A stretch of DNA of 64,000 bases, taken from assembly GCA_965237725.1 (NCBI GenBank), contig OZ250151.1, positions 4,092,001 to 4,156,000 on the forward strand, read 5' to 3'. Under the pieces are notes generated by a model. It had not been told where the DNA came from and did not search any database. It saw only the letters and a list, made by a program, of their open reading frames with translations. A program made the position numbers and the translations under genes. The first letter of the stretch is position 1. Each line of letters starts with the position of its first letter. Positions 17,298-25,622 of this stretch are shown here, one piece after another. Source of the stretch: G965237725 sp965237725. GTDB taxonomy: Bacteria > Pseudomonadota > Gammaproteobacteria > Arenicellales > Poriferihabitantaceae.

Positions 17298-17879
17298 ATA
17301 GATAAGAAAATTATCTATTTGGGATTTCATAAAAGCGGAACAACCAGCTTCTGGAAATTCTTCAGTAAACATGGTTTCCGTGTAATTCACAACACGCTTG
17401 AGGTTTGCGAAAGCATTGGGCTTGATAAAAAACTGGAGAGTGGCGAAGATTTACGCACTAACATAGATACCTGTTCGCTTGATAAATTTGTAGAGAAGTA
17501 TGATGTATTGACCGACAATCCATTTCCAGTGTTGTATGAGTATTTTGATAAATACTATGCCGAATCACTATTCGTTCTCGGCACCCGCCCCGTTGATAAA
17601 TGGCTCAGCAGTATGCAACGGTTTTTTGGTACGAGAATGCCGGCACTAGGGCATGCTATATATACTAGTGATGGAAATCCTTGTTCTGATCCTGAAGCGC
17701 TGACAAGCACTTATGAAAAGCACAACCTCGCCGTACGCGAATATTTCAGTGGCCACGACAAATTTATGGAAATCAGAATAGGTGTGGATTCTGATTTAAA
17801 AATAACAAAGGACCTTGAGGATTTTGTCGGGTTACCTAAGAATCAATCAATTGTATTCGAGAAACATCTTCCCAAATAA
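17298..17879 (+). CDS. Sulfotransferase-like P-loop protein, non-canonical start
   Basis: The protein has an N-terminal beta-strand and phosphosulfate-binding-like loop (IIYLGFHKSGTTSFWKFF), a later segment FVLGTRPVDKWLSSMQRFFG resembling the 3'-phosphate site of sulfotransferases, and an acidic C-terminal region. Natural donor and acceptor are unknown. The strand leading into the P-loop begins before any ATG, GTG or usable TTG. An AAGGAG Shine-Dalgarno sequence at 17282-17287 points to ATC (17295) or ATA (17298) as the start. A change from ATG to ATA would explain this, so expression may be weak or lost. A TTG at 17316 would cut into the first strand. Codons after 17319 are intact to the stop. 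Confidence 0.6.
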   Translation: MDKKIIYLGFHKSGTTSFWKFFSKHGFRVIHNTLEVCESIGLDKKLESGEDLRTNIDTCSLDKFVEKYDVLTDNPFPVLYEYFDKYYAESLFVLGTRPVDKWLSSMQRFFGTRMPALGHAIYTSDGNPCSDPEALTSTYEKHNLAVREYFSGHDKFMEIRIGVDSDLKITKDLEDFVGLPKNQSIVFEKHLPK

Positions 17880-18097
17880 CTCGAAGTTAAAAGAGGGTTA
17901 ATATTGTGGATAAATCAGGTTCCCAGAAGATGACCGTCATTGGGCAATAAGCGGACCCTAGCATACTGGCGCAGTTTGCTGGCACGTTTCAAGATCGTTC
18001 TTATTGTCATTACAAGAAGGAACTTGTTTTTGAGTTATTCTTCTTATCTGTCAAAGAAGACAATCCACTGTGAGTTCAATCAAGTTCTCAGACTCAA

Positions 18098-18781
18098 TTA
18101 TTCTGCTTGAATTTGATAACGCTGCAAATACTTTTGTGTCAATTCTGAATATTTCGTACTGTAATATTCATTAAATCGTCTTACATTATCTTCGGTAAGC
18201 AGTTTTGTTGTGTGATAGTGTAAACCTCCATTATTTGTAGTTATTGATTTGTGCCCCCCACTAGTGAACGCCGCCACCGAACGATCTATGTGCTCATTGA
18301 GATTGCTCACAAACTCAGAAACTGCCAGATCAGGAAAATCCAGAAATATCCCCAATCTCCGGAACTCAGTTTCAGGAGAAATTATTAAATCTTCATAATA
18401 AATCAATATTTTTGCCTTCTCGAATCTTTCGAATGCTTTGATATTCTCGATATACCAAAAACAAGGATGTCTATTTTTAAGCTCGCCTAAGAATGAACCT
18501 ACATCTTGGGTTGCAAGCCAATGGTCCTTTTTGTGCCGAAGTAGGCATTCCTTGTAATCCCGCAGAATTAGTATGACTCTTTCATATTTGTGAAGGACCG
18601 GATAAGCACGATGTGCTCTGTCAACTACAAAATTGGTTCCGCCGACAACTCGGGTTTGGCCTGGCGTAGGACGATTGGTGATCGTCTCGATGAAATATCT
18701 TAACCAATTAGTACCGCTACGAGGATAACTTGCTAGAAGAGGAAGCTCGTATCTGGAAGAACCATCAATTACGTTTTCCAT
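18098..18781 (-). CDS. Sulfotransferase domain protein
   Basis: This 227-residue PAPS-dependent sulfotransferase-like protein carries the 5'-phosphosulfate loop YPRSGTNWLRYFIE near residue 18 and the 3'-phosphate motif VILILRDYKECLLRHK at about 69. KILIYYEDLIISPE is also typical of the fold. The frame stays open a further 61 codons upstream, but the ATG at 18781 is chosen because GAGGG lies about 8 bases upstream and the P-loop then sits at the usual distance from the N-terminus. With the other sulfotransferase-like gene and the family 8 glycosyltransferase it suggests surface polysaccharide modification within an acquired segment. Confidence 0.8.
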   Translation of the reverse strand: MENVIDGSSRYELPLLASYPRSGTNWLRYFIETITNRPTPGQTRVVGGTNFVVDRAHRAYPVLHKYERVILILRDYKECLLRHKKDHWLATQDVGSFLGELKNRHPCFWYIENIKAFERFEKAKILIYYEDLIISPETEFRRLGIFLDFPDLAVSEFVSNLNEHIDRSVAAFTSGGHKSITTNNGGLHYHTTKLLTEDNVRRFNEYYSTKYSELTQKYLQRYQIQAE

Positions 18782-19460
18782 AATATGCCCTCGATTGGGT
18801 TTCTTTGCGGATACCAATGCGATACTTGACCTTATTCGTTGAAAGTAGTTTTTGGCAGATAATTGATCCTTAAAAACACCCCCCCAAAGGAGAAAACGGG
18901 ATTGTAACCCCCCCCAATGATTGAACAGGGATAAGTGGAGAATGTTGAATATACCTATATTCAATAGGTGTCATATCGTTGGTGAATCATGAGGTCTTTC
19001 AGAGTTGTAAAGCGTGATCGAGTGAACTGTTATGTCACGCACTTGCTGTAAGGTTTCAAATAAATACATATCCAAAATTTCTTGGACCGAAGGCGAGTAG
19101 TCCCAACACCGATAAAGCAATTATACATATTACAGCCTGATCTAAACCACTTTGTATGAATTTAGAACAGCATTCTAAACTACACTTACGCTGTTTATCC
19201 TATCGTATGACGCAAATGCAGGCCATTATCTCATATTCTCTAGCGACAGCTTAGGGCAGAGACTGTGTAAAAACGAGGGATATATTATAATTAGCCATTC
19301 CCCCACGGCTAAGATTGATGAAACGATTTGTTGAAGGCGAACCTCGTACCCAAGCGACATTATTTCCCGAACATTAATGCTCTGACACCGATCTCGTTCC
19401 GATCTCGTTAACAACGGTTAGAGACCGGTCACTCGGTAAGGATTTAATTGCAATGCACTA
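18782..19460. other. Gene-poor intergenic stretch with repeat remnants
   Basis: No convincing gene is visible. It contains the 27-bp repeat at 19249-19275, shared with 25623-25649, and a perfect 11-bp tandem duplication (CCGATCTCGTT at 19388 and 19399). The overall look is of degraded mobile DNA between two transferred modules. Confidence 0.5.
19249..19275. repeat. Terminal-repeat-like sequence shared with 25623-25649
   Basis: It reads GCTTAGGGCAGAG then TGTGTAAAAACG, separated by two variable bases, and matches 25623-25649 at 25 of 27 positions in the same orientation. The second copy is the left end of a MITE-like element, so this is probably a solo end or an older, eroded copy. Confidence 0.65.
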
Positions 19461-20555
19461 TCAGTGCAAGCCAATCTCTCGTGCAGGATTTGCAAAGGCG
19501 CTGACAATTTCCGGGTAGTGGTTGAGGATTTCGGCTCCACCAGTCAACCGTTCAGGATGAAACTGACCGTTTTCCCACAACGCGATGCCGTCCACTTCAA
19601 TCGTGACATCGATGATGTGCCAGTTGATTTCTCCTGGTGGTTTGTGCCCACCACAATGAAAATGAAAGGCTCTCGGATTGGCAAACGGCCCAGTAACCCA
19701 GCGCTCCAGGTTATCGTCGGGGCGCATTGCATAGGCGCAACCCGGATGAATCCCGGCATGCCAGGATTGAGCGATCCAGGGATTAAAGTCAAAAGTTTTT
19801 CCAACGTTTTCAACGTAGGTTGTTACTTTGTCAACGCTGTTTTTTGGGCCAAGTAAATTTGAAATGACACCGTTTCTCAGCTCTGCCGTAAGTGTGCCTT
19901 CGAAACTAATCCCCCAGGGGTCAAAGTAACGATTGCCGGAACCGGCAATGTTATGTCGCAGTGTGATAGTGCCCTCGAATGGGTCAGCTTCAATCGCCCG
20001 AGCCACGGGAATGGGGAATTCGGCAATCCCAAATCCTGTCGGTTTCAAGTTTTCTGTGAGTTTTGGTGAAAAATTTCCACTGATATCAGTACCGTACTGG
20101 CACGAGATCTTAATGTGTCGGGCTTGCATCAAAGTTTTGTCCACTAGCACCTTGATTTTCCCCATCCCACAATAGGAAAGTGAAGCGTATCTTGATGCCA
20201 GCATTGATTGATCGAGGGTATACATGATAACGACATTGGTATTGGCCGCACTTTTCCCTGCTAAGCGATATTGATCCCCGAGGCGCGCGAAAAACACCGC
20301 ATGATCAAATGTCTTGACAAAATCCCACAGCGTGTCATCCACGTGGTTGCAGTCGGGAGAGAAACCGACTTGTCGAATGTCAGCAATCAATCCATCGGCA
20401 GTAGCGACTTCAAAAAGTGTTTGTGGTGCCTTGTCGTCGTAGAAATTCAGCGCAGGATCTTCATGCAATATAATCAATCGATCGCCGGGTTTGGACCCAA
20501 GACATTCCTGTAACAAATTGCGCGATCCAATGGTGATATCAATAGTATTGTTCAT
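19461..20555 (-). CDS. M29/NicX-like metalloenzyme
   Basis: The 364-residue protein resembles the aminopeptidase T (M29) superfamily, which also contains 2,5-dihydroxypyridine dioxygenase NicX. Supporting features are the N-terminal ECLGSKPGDRLIILHEDP, the central EGTITLRHNIAGSG and GTLTAELRNGVISN strands, and the C-terminal histidine-rich block WHAGIHPGCAY ... FHFHCGGHKPPGE that would supply metal ligands. Whether it is a peptidase or a ring-cleaving dioxygenase is undecided. It lies 2 bp after the 2-oxoglutarate oxygenase on the same strand, implying one operon and consecutive steps on one substrate. Confidence 0.6.
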   Translation of the reverse strand: MNNTIDITIGSRNLLQECLGSKPGDRLIILHEDPALNFYDDKAPQTLFEVATADGLIADIRQVGFSPDCNHVDDTLWDFVKTFDHAVFFARLGDQYRLAGKSAANTNVVIMYTLDQSMLASRYASLSYCGMGKIKVLVDKTLMQARHIKISCQYGTDISGNFSPKLTENLKPTGFGIAEFPIPVARAIEADPFEGTITLRHNIAGSGNRYFDPWGISFEGTLTAELRNGVISNLLGPKNSVDKVTTYVENVGKTFDFNPWIAQSWHAGIHPGCAYAMRPDDNLERWVTGPFANPRAFHFHCGGHKPPGEINWHIIDVTIEVDGIALWENGQFHPERLTGGAEILNHYPEIVSAFANPAREIGLH

Positions 20556-20557
20556 TA

Positions 20558-21403
20558 TTACTCTCCAGTATCATCTGTGGAGTCGACCAGCAATGGTTTC
20601 TGATTGACTCGGCCATATTGCATCATTTGTACATCCCGTTTCACCATCTCGCCGGGTGCCTCACAATAGCTAAGCAACGCTATGGAACGACCAATCGTGC
20701 CCTTGGGTGAGGTGACGCGATGCAGTGAAAACCGACCTTCAAATAGTTGGAGATCCCCAGGGCGAAGATCGAGGGTAATTACCGCAGATGATTCTCCCGC
20801 GAATACCTTCGCGACCTCCTTATAGTTCTGATCCGTTTCTGTTTTTATGTAAGGTACGTACTGAAACTCTCCCCCGGTTGTCGGTTTCTGGATGAGAATC
20901 GAAGTGACAAAATGCGTAGTATCGAAATGCCAGGGTAACTCCTCACCGTTGTTTTGCATGGACAACGCACAGGCTCCCAGTGGATCACTATAAGCGTACA
21001 ACGTCTCTGTTCCTGAACATCGTCGGATGAGATCGGTAAGGTGCTTGGATTCGTAGAGTTTGCGAAGGGGTGAATGAACCGGAATTAAGTCATAGGAGAT
21101 AAACCGGTTACGTCGCTCCTTACTCCATAAACGGGGGTGTCCAATGGGCCAATCGCCGGTCGACGGTTTGTATGTTGGTGGGTAGGCGGCCACCTGTTTT
21201 ACAGTGTGATGTCCTTGATCCCTAAGTTCACGAGATTCCGCTGCGATTTTCGTAACCGTGTCCGATCTCATGAAACCTTTCAAGACAGCGCAACCGGTTT
21301 TCTGTAGCTGCGTTTTCGCTTCGTCAATTACCTGGGCGAGCTTTTTGCTCAAGGGATCATCGATTGGGTAGCGATCGAGATCAACAATCTGGTCTAGGGT
21401 CAC
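20558..21403 (-). CDS. Fe(II)/2-oxoglutarate oxygenase, HalD/BesD-like
   Basis: This non-haem iron oxygenase of 281 residues has the facial triad visible as HFD in PWHFDTTHFVTSILIQ and the distal His in GRFSLHRVTSPKG, followed by an Arg in GRSIALLSYCE suited to bind 2-oxoglutarate. The family includes amino-acid halogenases with HxG; here the Asp is retained, predicting hydroxylation rather than chlorination. The frame extends further upstream into the divergent regulator. GTG at 21403 is chosen because GGAG sits 8 bases upstream and the remaining N-terminus fits. It forms an operon with the M29/NicX-like gene and is divergent from a GlxA-type regulator. Confidence 0.7.
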   Translation of the reverse strand: MTLDQIVDLDRYPIDDPLSKKLAQVIDEAKTQLQKTGCAVLKGFMRSDTVTKIAAESRELRDQGHHTVKQVAAYPPTYKPSTGDWPIGHPRLWSKERRNRFISYDLIPVHSPLRKLYESKHLTDLIRRCSGTETLYAYSDPLGACALSMQNNGEELPWHFDTTHFVTSILIQKPTTGGEFQYVPYIKTETDQNYKEVAKVFAGESSAVITLDLRPGDLQLFEGRFSLHRVTSPKGTIGRSIALLSYCEAPGEMVKRDVQMMQYGRVNQKPLLVDSTDDTGE

Positions 21404-21496
21404 GATAGTTGCTCCATTAGTTTCACCGAAATGTTCTTCCAATCTGGATCGAAAAGTGGTACAAAAATCGACGTGAATGTAACAAAATACGACCAA

Positions 21497-22465
21497 ATGA
21501 GAAATCCTATCCCTCATAATACCGCCGTGTTGCTGATGCCTGAGTTTTCCAATCTCACCTTGGGTAGCGTTATAGAGCCACTGCGGGTGGTGAATCGGGT
21601 GTTACAGACTCAACAGTATAAGTGGATATTGATGGCAATCACCGGAGATAAGGTCCGAAGTAGCAGCGGTATCTCGGTTCAGGTTGAAGAATGCATTAAT
21701 ACTATCGGCAAATTTGACACATTGTTCTTTTTAGCAAGTGACAATGCGGAAAAATATTACACCAAGGAATTGGCGCAGTTTCTGCGCCAAACCTTTCGCA
21801 AGAATATTCCAATTACCGCCTTCGATTCCGCTCCACTTTTGACAGCCCGGGCAGGTTTGCTTGATGGCAGGTCAGCAACCACTCACTGGGAGGACTTAGA
21901 GCAGTTCGCGTTTCGGTTTTCCAAGATACATGTGGTTTCTGACCGATTCGTCATGAACGATACGATTTCTACCACCAGTGGTTCCTTGGCTTCTTTTGAC
22001 TACGTCCTAGATATGATAGGGCAACGTGATGGCTTGGCTATGGCGTTAACTGTCTCAGGATTGTTCAATTACCAGGCTACCGACGATGGAAAGGGGCCAC
22101 AGCACATGGTGGCGATGTCAAGATTATCCCGGATGGATCCGAAGCTGACTAATGTAATTCGGTCGATGGAAGAAAACATTGATCATCCAATTTCCATAGC
22201 ACAGATTTGTGCCGACAGTTATTTAAGTCAGCGCGAAGTTGAACGAAGATTTAGGCGAGTATTGAATACAACACCGAAACGCTTCTATCTGTCTTTGCGA
22301 TTGAATCTCGCACGCCGGTTACTGGAAACGACCACGAAGCGACTTGTAGATATATCAGTTACTGTAGGTTTTGGGTCGAGAAGCGCCTTCACTCGAGCTT
22401 TTTCAGAGCACTTCGGGTTTCCACCTTCCTATGTCCGAACGGACACATCAAAACCCAAGTGCTAG
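21497..22465 (+). CDS. GlxA-family AraC-type transcriptional regulator
   Basis: The protein has an N-terminal DJ-1/PfpI-like domain (NTAVLLMPEFSNLTLGSVIEPL to about residue 175) and a C-terminal AraC double helix-turn-helix (ISIAQICADSYLSQREVERRF and DISVTVGFGSRSAFTRAFSEHF). GlxA-type regulators of this layout (GbdR, CdhR, SouR, ArgR) control glycine betaine, carnitine, sarcosine and arginine use. It is divergent from the oxygenase/M29-like operon with about 93 bp between them and very likely controls it. A start 22 codons earlier (21431) is possible but would overlap the neighbour's promoter; neither start has a clear Shine-Dalgarno sequence. Confidence 0.88.
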   Translation: MRNPIPHNTAVLLMPEFSNLTLGSVIEPLRVVNRVLQTQQYKWILMAITGDKVRSSSGISVQVEECINTIGKFDTLFFLASDNAEKYYTKELAQFLRQTFRKNIPITAFDSAPLLTARAGLLDGRSATTHWEDLEQFAFRFSKIHVVSDRFVMNDTISTTSGSLASFDYVLDMIGQRDGLAMALTVSGLFNYQATDDGKGPQHMVAMSRLSRMDPKLTNVIRSMEENIDHPISIAQICADSYLSQREVERRFRRVLNTTPKRFYLSLRLNLARRLLETTTKRLVDISVTVGFGSRSAFTRAFSEHFGFPPSYVRTDTSKPKC

Positions 22466-22945
22466 CATCCATGTCCATAATGGGCAACAAGTAGGCATTT
22501 GCAATGGTGAATTTGTAAGAATAATTTGCTGTAATAGTGAAAATCGATAACTTATTGACTTTGTTGAATTAGTCAATCAGCAAACTTATAATAAATTTTA
22601 GATGCATTCATAACTATATGAAAGTTAACCGTAAATTGATCGAGCAATCTCCTCATAATCCATTGGTCGTACGACGCCATGGACAGCGGAGGTACGACTC
22701 CAGGGGCAGTTACTTGCTCCTGCAGTAACCGCATTTCCGCCATCCATGGCGGTCATGGGGGAGGTAGAATCGAGTCTGGAACGGAGATCGAGAGCGACGC
22801 AGGAAGCCAAAGCCGAGGTTCACCCGAGGGCACTTCGCAAGTCCTACCGGGCCTTATGCCCTCCGGGCGCACCATTTCTCTAAATATGTCCCCTTTTCCG
22901 GAGCACCGCCTCAATAACTAGAGACGGTAAAACGGATTTTGATAA
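22466..22945. other. Intergenic region with structured repeats
   Basis: There is no supported gene in 480 bp. It contains the second twin-hairpin copy (22709-22752). A further GC-rich stretch to about 22880 has short palindromes (CCGGGCCTTATGCCCTCCGGG region) that probably belong to the same mobile repeat. Confidence 0.5.
22709..22752. repeat. Twin-hairpin repeat element, copy 2
   Basis: Stem GTTACT / AGTAAC surrounds the same TGCTCCTGC loop as at 14908-14916, followed by CCGCC / GGCGG around ATCCAT. Compared with copy 1, the first stem has changed on both sides while keeping pairing, and the second differs only in its loop. Confidence 0.75.
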
Positions 22946-23998
22946 TTAAACCTTAAGCCGAACCGCGGATTGATTTTTTTTGTACAAATAGGTCAAAAGC
23001 GGAAAATGAGGAAACCGTAAAACCAGTACCACGATTTTTTTTAACGAATCGAAAATTGTTGAAGAGGGGTTTTTCCTCACCCATAACAACTCATGGCGCT
23101 TGTTTCGAAGACGACTCAATTCTCGACAAAGAAACCGCCAAAGCACCCCTTGTGGTCGATCTATCTCAGCCTTTTCAGCATAAAATTCGTATACCACATC
23201 AAAGAAATCCTCGATTGCTTTGTGATAGAAATACTTGCCCCAGGGTTTTAATTTACCGGCATAGTGAAAAATTACAGGATGACTAATAGCTTCAGCCTTC
23301 CGCTCACTGATCTCCGAAGGTGGAAAAATTGCTCTGTCCCCCAACATGATTAGGTTGAATTTTGGATGAAGGGCGTAGCGACTGTTTCCGAACGCCAGAT
23401 TGAGACCATCTTGATCATTATTTGCTTTTTTCGATTCAAGTAGTGACAATATTTTCTTAAAATGATCGCGTGTTTGAGGGCCCAATTTCACCACAAAAAA
23501 TCCGGCACACATAAAAGGTGTTGGATCGCTTGGGCTTTGAAAAAGAAAATCGCAGGGATCTCGGACCGAATGAAGCTCGCCATCTTGAACAGGAATCGTA
23601 AGCACTTCATCTGGAGAATCCACGGTAAAGGTATCTGAATCCAAATAGATCATGCGCTTTTCTATATTCGAATCGAATAAGGATGGGGCCCAAAGCCTCA
23701 AAAATGTTGCCCGAGTGATATGACCATCGAGATAACCCGCAAAGCCGTATTCACTTTCGGGAAAGCATTTAAAGGCAATGGGAACCGAATATTGGGAGCA
23801 AATTTCTCTAAATCGATTCTTTTCCCATTCACTAAAATCATCCTGACGGTCATTCAATATTAAAACACCCAAACTCGATTTATCCTCAAGGCGCTTAAAG
23901 AAAGAAAGAAAAGATGTCACAAGGCCAACACGAAAATTCCTGTCACATGCGAGCACCAAACAGACAGGTTTACCATCAATATTTGAGAGGTCTTTCAT
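22946..23998 (-). CDS. Glycosyltransferase family 8 protein
   Basis: This is a GT-A fold transferase of about 350 residues, probably using a UDP-sugar. The DxD metal motif is in RMIYLDSDTFTV (about residue 123). AGFFVVKL, NNDQDGLNLAF and the HYAGKLKPWGKYF block are typical of GT8, whose bacterial members modify lipopolysaccharide core or capsule. The C-terminal 60 residues are basic with a hydrophobic stretch (IVVLVLRFPHFPLLTYLY), consistent with membrane association. ATG at 23998 or a GTG two codons earlier could start it; no Shine-Dalgarno sequence distinguishes them. It lies alone on the minus strand next to the IS element. Confidence 0.85.
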   Translation of the reverse strand: MKDLSNIDGKPVCLVLACDRNFRVGLVTSFLSFFKRLEDKSSLGVLILNDRQDDFSEWEKNRFREICSQYSVPIAFKCFPESEYGFAGYLDGHITRATFLRLWAPSLFDSNIEKRMIYLDSDTFTVDSPDEVLTIPVQDGELHSVRDPCDFLFQSPSDPTPFMCAGFFVVKLGPQTRDHFKKILSLLESKKANNDQDGLNLAFGNSRYALHPKFNLIMLGDRAIFPPSEISERKAEAISHPVIFHYAGKLKPWGKYFYHKAIEDFFDVVYEFYAEKAEIDRPQGVLWRFLCRELSRLRNKRHELLWVRKNPSSTIFDSLKKIVVLVLRFPHFPLLTYLYKKNQSAVRLKV

Positions 23999-24278
23999 GC
24001 TCACTGAAATTTCAGTACATTAGTAAAGTAGGGAGAATGTGGAAGGTCGAAAGCTAGGCCACTTTTTTGACGAAGCCACTTGAACTCCAATTATACCATT
24101 AGAGAATCAGTCAATCACTTGCATCTATGGTCTCAGCGCATTCAATGCGAGCGGCCAAGGAAAGCTTGTCTGCAGTATGGCTCGAGAGCACATACGACAC
24201 GCCCACATAAATAAAGTAAATAAAGGGGGACGGATTTATTTATCCAGGGCCCACAGAAACGGGGTCAGATCTAATGTG
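23999..24278. other. Intergenic region left of the IS element
   Basis: There is no gene. Near 24220-24275 the sequence (GGGGGACGGATTTATT and GGGGTCAGATCTAATG) resembles REP-like ends seen beside REP-associated transposases. IS110-family elements often use such repeats as targets, so the IS may have inserted into one; this is inference. Confidence 0.4.
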
Positions 24279-24290
24279 ATGACTCGCCCC
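24279..24290. repeat. IS left sub-terminal inverted repeat
   Basis: ATGACTCGCCCC is exactly complementary to 25590-25601. With a one-base gap the similarity extends outward through AATGT. Confidence 0.9.
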
Positions 24291-24340
24291 ACTTAAGTCC
24301 GTAGACTAGGTTGTGAGATCAACCACAGAGGCAAGTCATC

Positions 24341-25354
24341 ATGAGTATTAAAGTATTGGGAATCGATTTAGGCAAGCATTATTTTCACGTATACGGTGTA
24401 GATGTAAACGGTGTATTAGTGATCCGCAAGAAACTAAGACGCAAACAGCTGCTCTTGTTTTTAAGTAATCTGGAGCCGTGCTTGGTCGGAATGGAAGCTT
24501 GCGGTGGTGCCCATTATTTAGCCCGAAAGGCATCGGAATATGGCCATACCTGCAAGCTCATGGCGGCTAAGTTTGTAAAGCCCTATGTCAAGTCGAACAA
24601 GAATGATTACCTGGATGCGGAAGCGATTTGCGATGCGGTTCAAAGGCCGAATATGCGATTTGTTACCCCCAGAACCCCGCAACAGCAATCGCTAGGTGCA
24701 CAAGTAAAACTAAGGGACAGTTGGGTGCGTCGCCGTAATGCGGCGATCAATCAGGTTCACGGTTTTATGCTTGAGTTCGGGATTGAGTATCCCAAGGGCA
24801 GAAAGACAATACTCCGACTTAGAGAAGTTATCGCCAGGCATGAAGGAGAATTGCCGGTGTCGATGGTGGTGATGTTGTATCGTATCGCCGAGGAGTACCG
24901 GTTTATATGTGATCAGATATCCGATTTAGAAGATGAGATAGAGGCGCTCGTCATACACGATGATCGAGGTCGACGATTACTGGAAGTTCACGGTGTAGGA
25001 TTAATTACAGCGGCTTGTTTGTTGGCGTGGGTCGGTGACGCCAAGCAGTTTAGATCAGGTCGAGAGTTAGCAGCCTGGATCGGATTGGTGCCGAAGCAAT
25101 ATTCCACCGGTGGAAGAACAACGTTGCTCGGGATAGGTAAACGGGGCCACACTCGATTGCGGTGCAATTTAATTCACGGTGCACGCTCAGCTTTGCAGTG
25201 GCATATAGAAAAGCCATCGAGGTGGAGTCATTGGGCTAAGACACTGAAGGCCACTAAAAAGCCCAATGTCGTGGCTGTCGCTATGGCCAATAAGATGGCA
25301 AGAATGATCTGGGTTGTTCTCGCCAAAAACGAAGATTATCAGGCGATAGCATAA
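24341..25354 (+). CDS. IS110/IS1111-family DEDD transposase
   Basis: This is a complete 337-residue transposase. The N-terminal RuvC-like DEDD domain begins GIDLGKHYFHVYGVD (first Asp) and includes VGMEACGGAHYLAR (Glu) and KSNKNDYLDAEAICDAV (Asp pair). The C-terminal IS116/IS110/IS902 domain contains LLEVHGVGLITAACLLAWVG and ELAAWIGLVPKQYSTGGRTTLLGIGKRGHTRLR, with the usual conserved serine replaced or shifted near YSTGG. GAGG lies about 9 bases before the ATG. Enzymes of this family recombine DNA using an element-encoded RNA with target- and donor-specific guides. The inverted repeats and downstream non-coding space fit the IS1111 subgroup. Confidence 0.95.
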   Translation: MSIKVLGIDLGKHYFHVYGVDVNGVLVIRKKLRRKQLLLFLSNLEPCLVGMEACGGAHYLARKASEYGHTCKLMAAKFVKPYVKSNKNDYLDAEAICDAVQRPNMRFVTPRTPQQQSLGAQVKLRDSWVRRRNAAINQVHGFMLEFGIEYPKGRKTILRLREVIARHEGELPVSMVVMLYRIAEEYRFICDQISDLEDEIEALVIHDDRGRRLLEVHGVGLITAACLLAWVGDAKQFRSGRELAAWIGLVPKQYSTGGRTTLLGIGKRGHTRLRCNLIHGARSALQWHIEKPSRWSHWAKTLKATKKPNVVAVAMANKMARMIWVVLAKNEDYQAIA

Positions 25355-25589
25355 TTATTATCTGATAATATAACTTTTAATAATCTCACCAGGTTTGCAA
25401 TTACGTTAAATGAGGTAACAGGTTAAACCACACTACCGAAATCTGAAACATTCAATAGTCATCAAAGGCTGTAGATCTTGTAAGAACGGTGGTGTGCGTA
25501 TCTACATTTTGAGCAGTGGTCACTAGATCCACACAAACAGCTCGGATACATTGACGCAACCTAAATCTCAAAAACTTAATTGACAAACA
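25355..25589 (+). ncRNA. Candidate IS1111 guide (seek/bridge) RNA region
   Basis: The 235 bp between the transposase stop and the right inverted repeat contains no gene, which matches the known location of the guide RNA in IS1111-type elements. A 10-nt stretch (AACATTCAAT, 25447-25456) is the exact complement of the DNA just outside the right repeat (25604-25613), and AGTCATCA next to it (25457-25464) complements 24277-24284 at the left end. A further TAGATCT (25472-25478) complements 24267-24273 in the left flank. RNA boundaries and folding are not determined; the shorter matches may be chance. Confidence 0.45.
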
Positions 25590-25601
25590 GGGGCGAGTCA
25601 T
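25590..25601. repeat. IS right sub-terminal inverted repeat
   Basis: GGGGCGAGTCAT is the exact complement of 24279-24290. Confidence 0.9.
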
Positions 25602-25622
25602 ACATTGAATGTTGAATTGTCT

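Larger units (their letters stand above)
24279..25601 (+). mobile_element. IS110-family element, IS1111 subgroup
   Basis: The element is bounded by a perfect 12-bp inverted repeat: ATGACTCGCCCC at 24279-24290 and GGGGCGAGTCAT at 25590-25601. Sub-terminal inverted repeats of this kind mark the IS1111 subgroup of IS110, and true ends usually lie a few bases outside them. Left non-coding is short (about 60 bp to the transposase start), right non-coding is about 235 bp, which is where the IS1111 guide (seek/bridge) RNA is located. The transposase frame is complete, so the copy may be active. Confidence 0.9.

Noticed and set aside
20558..21517. Longer N-terminus for the 2-oxoglutarate oxygenase
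   Set aside because: The extra 38 residues overlap the divergent regulator and include an odd Cys/Phe-rich start; GTG at 21403 has a proper ribosome binding site.
22679..22921. 80-codon frame in the intergenic region
   Set aside because: It coincides with the structured repeat copy; composition and sequence are not protein-like.
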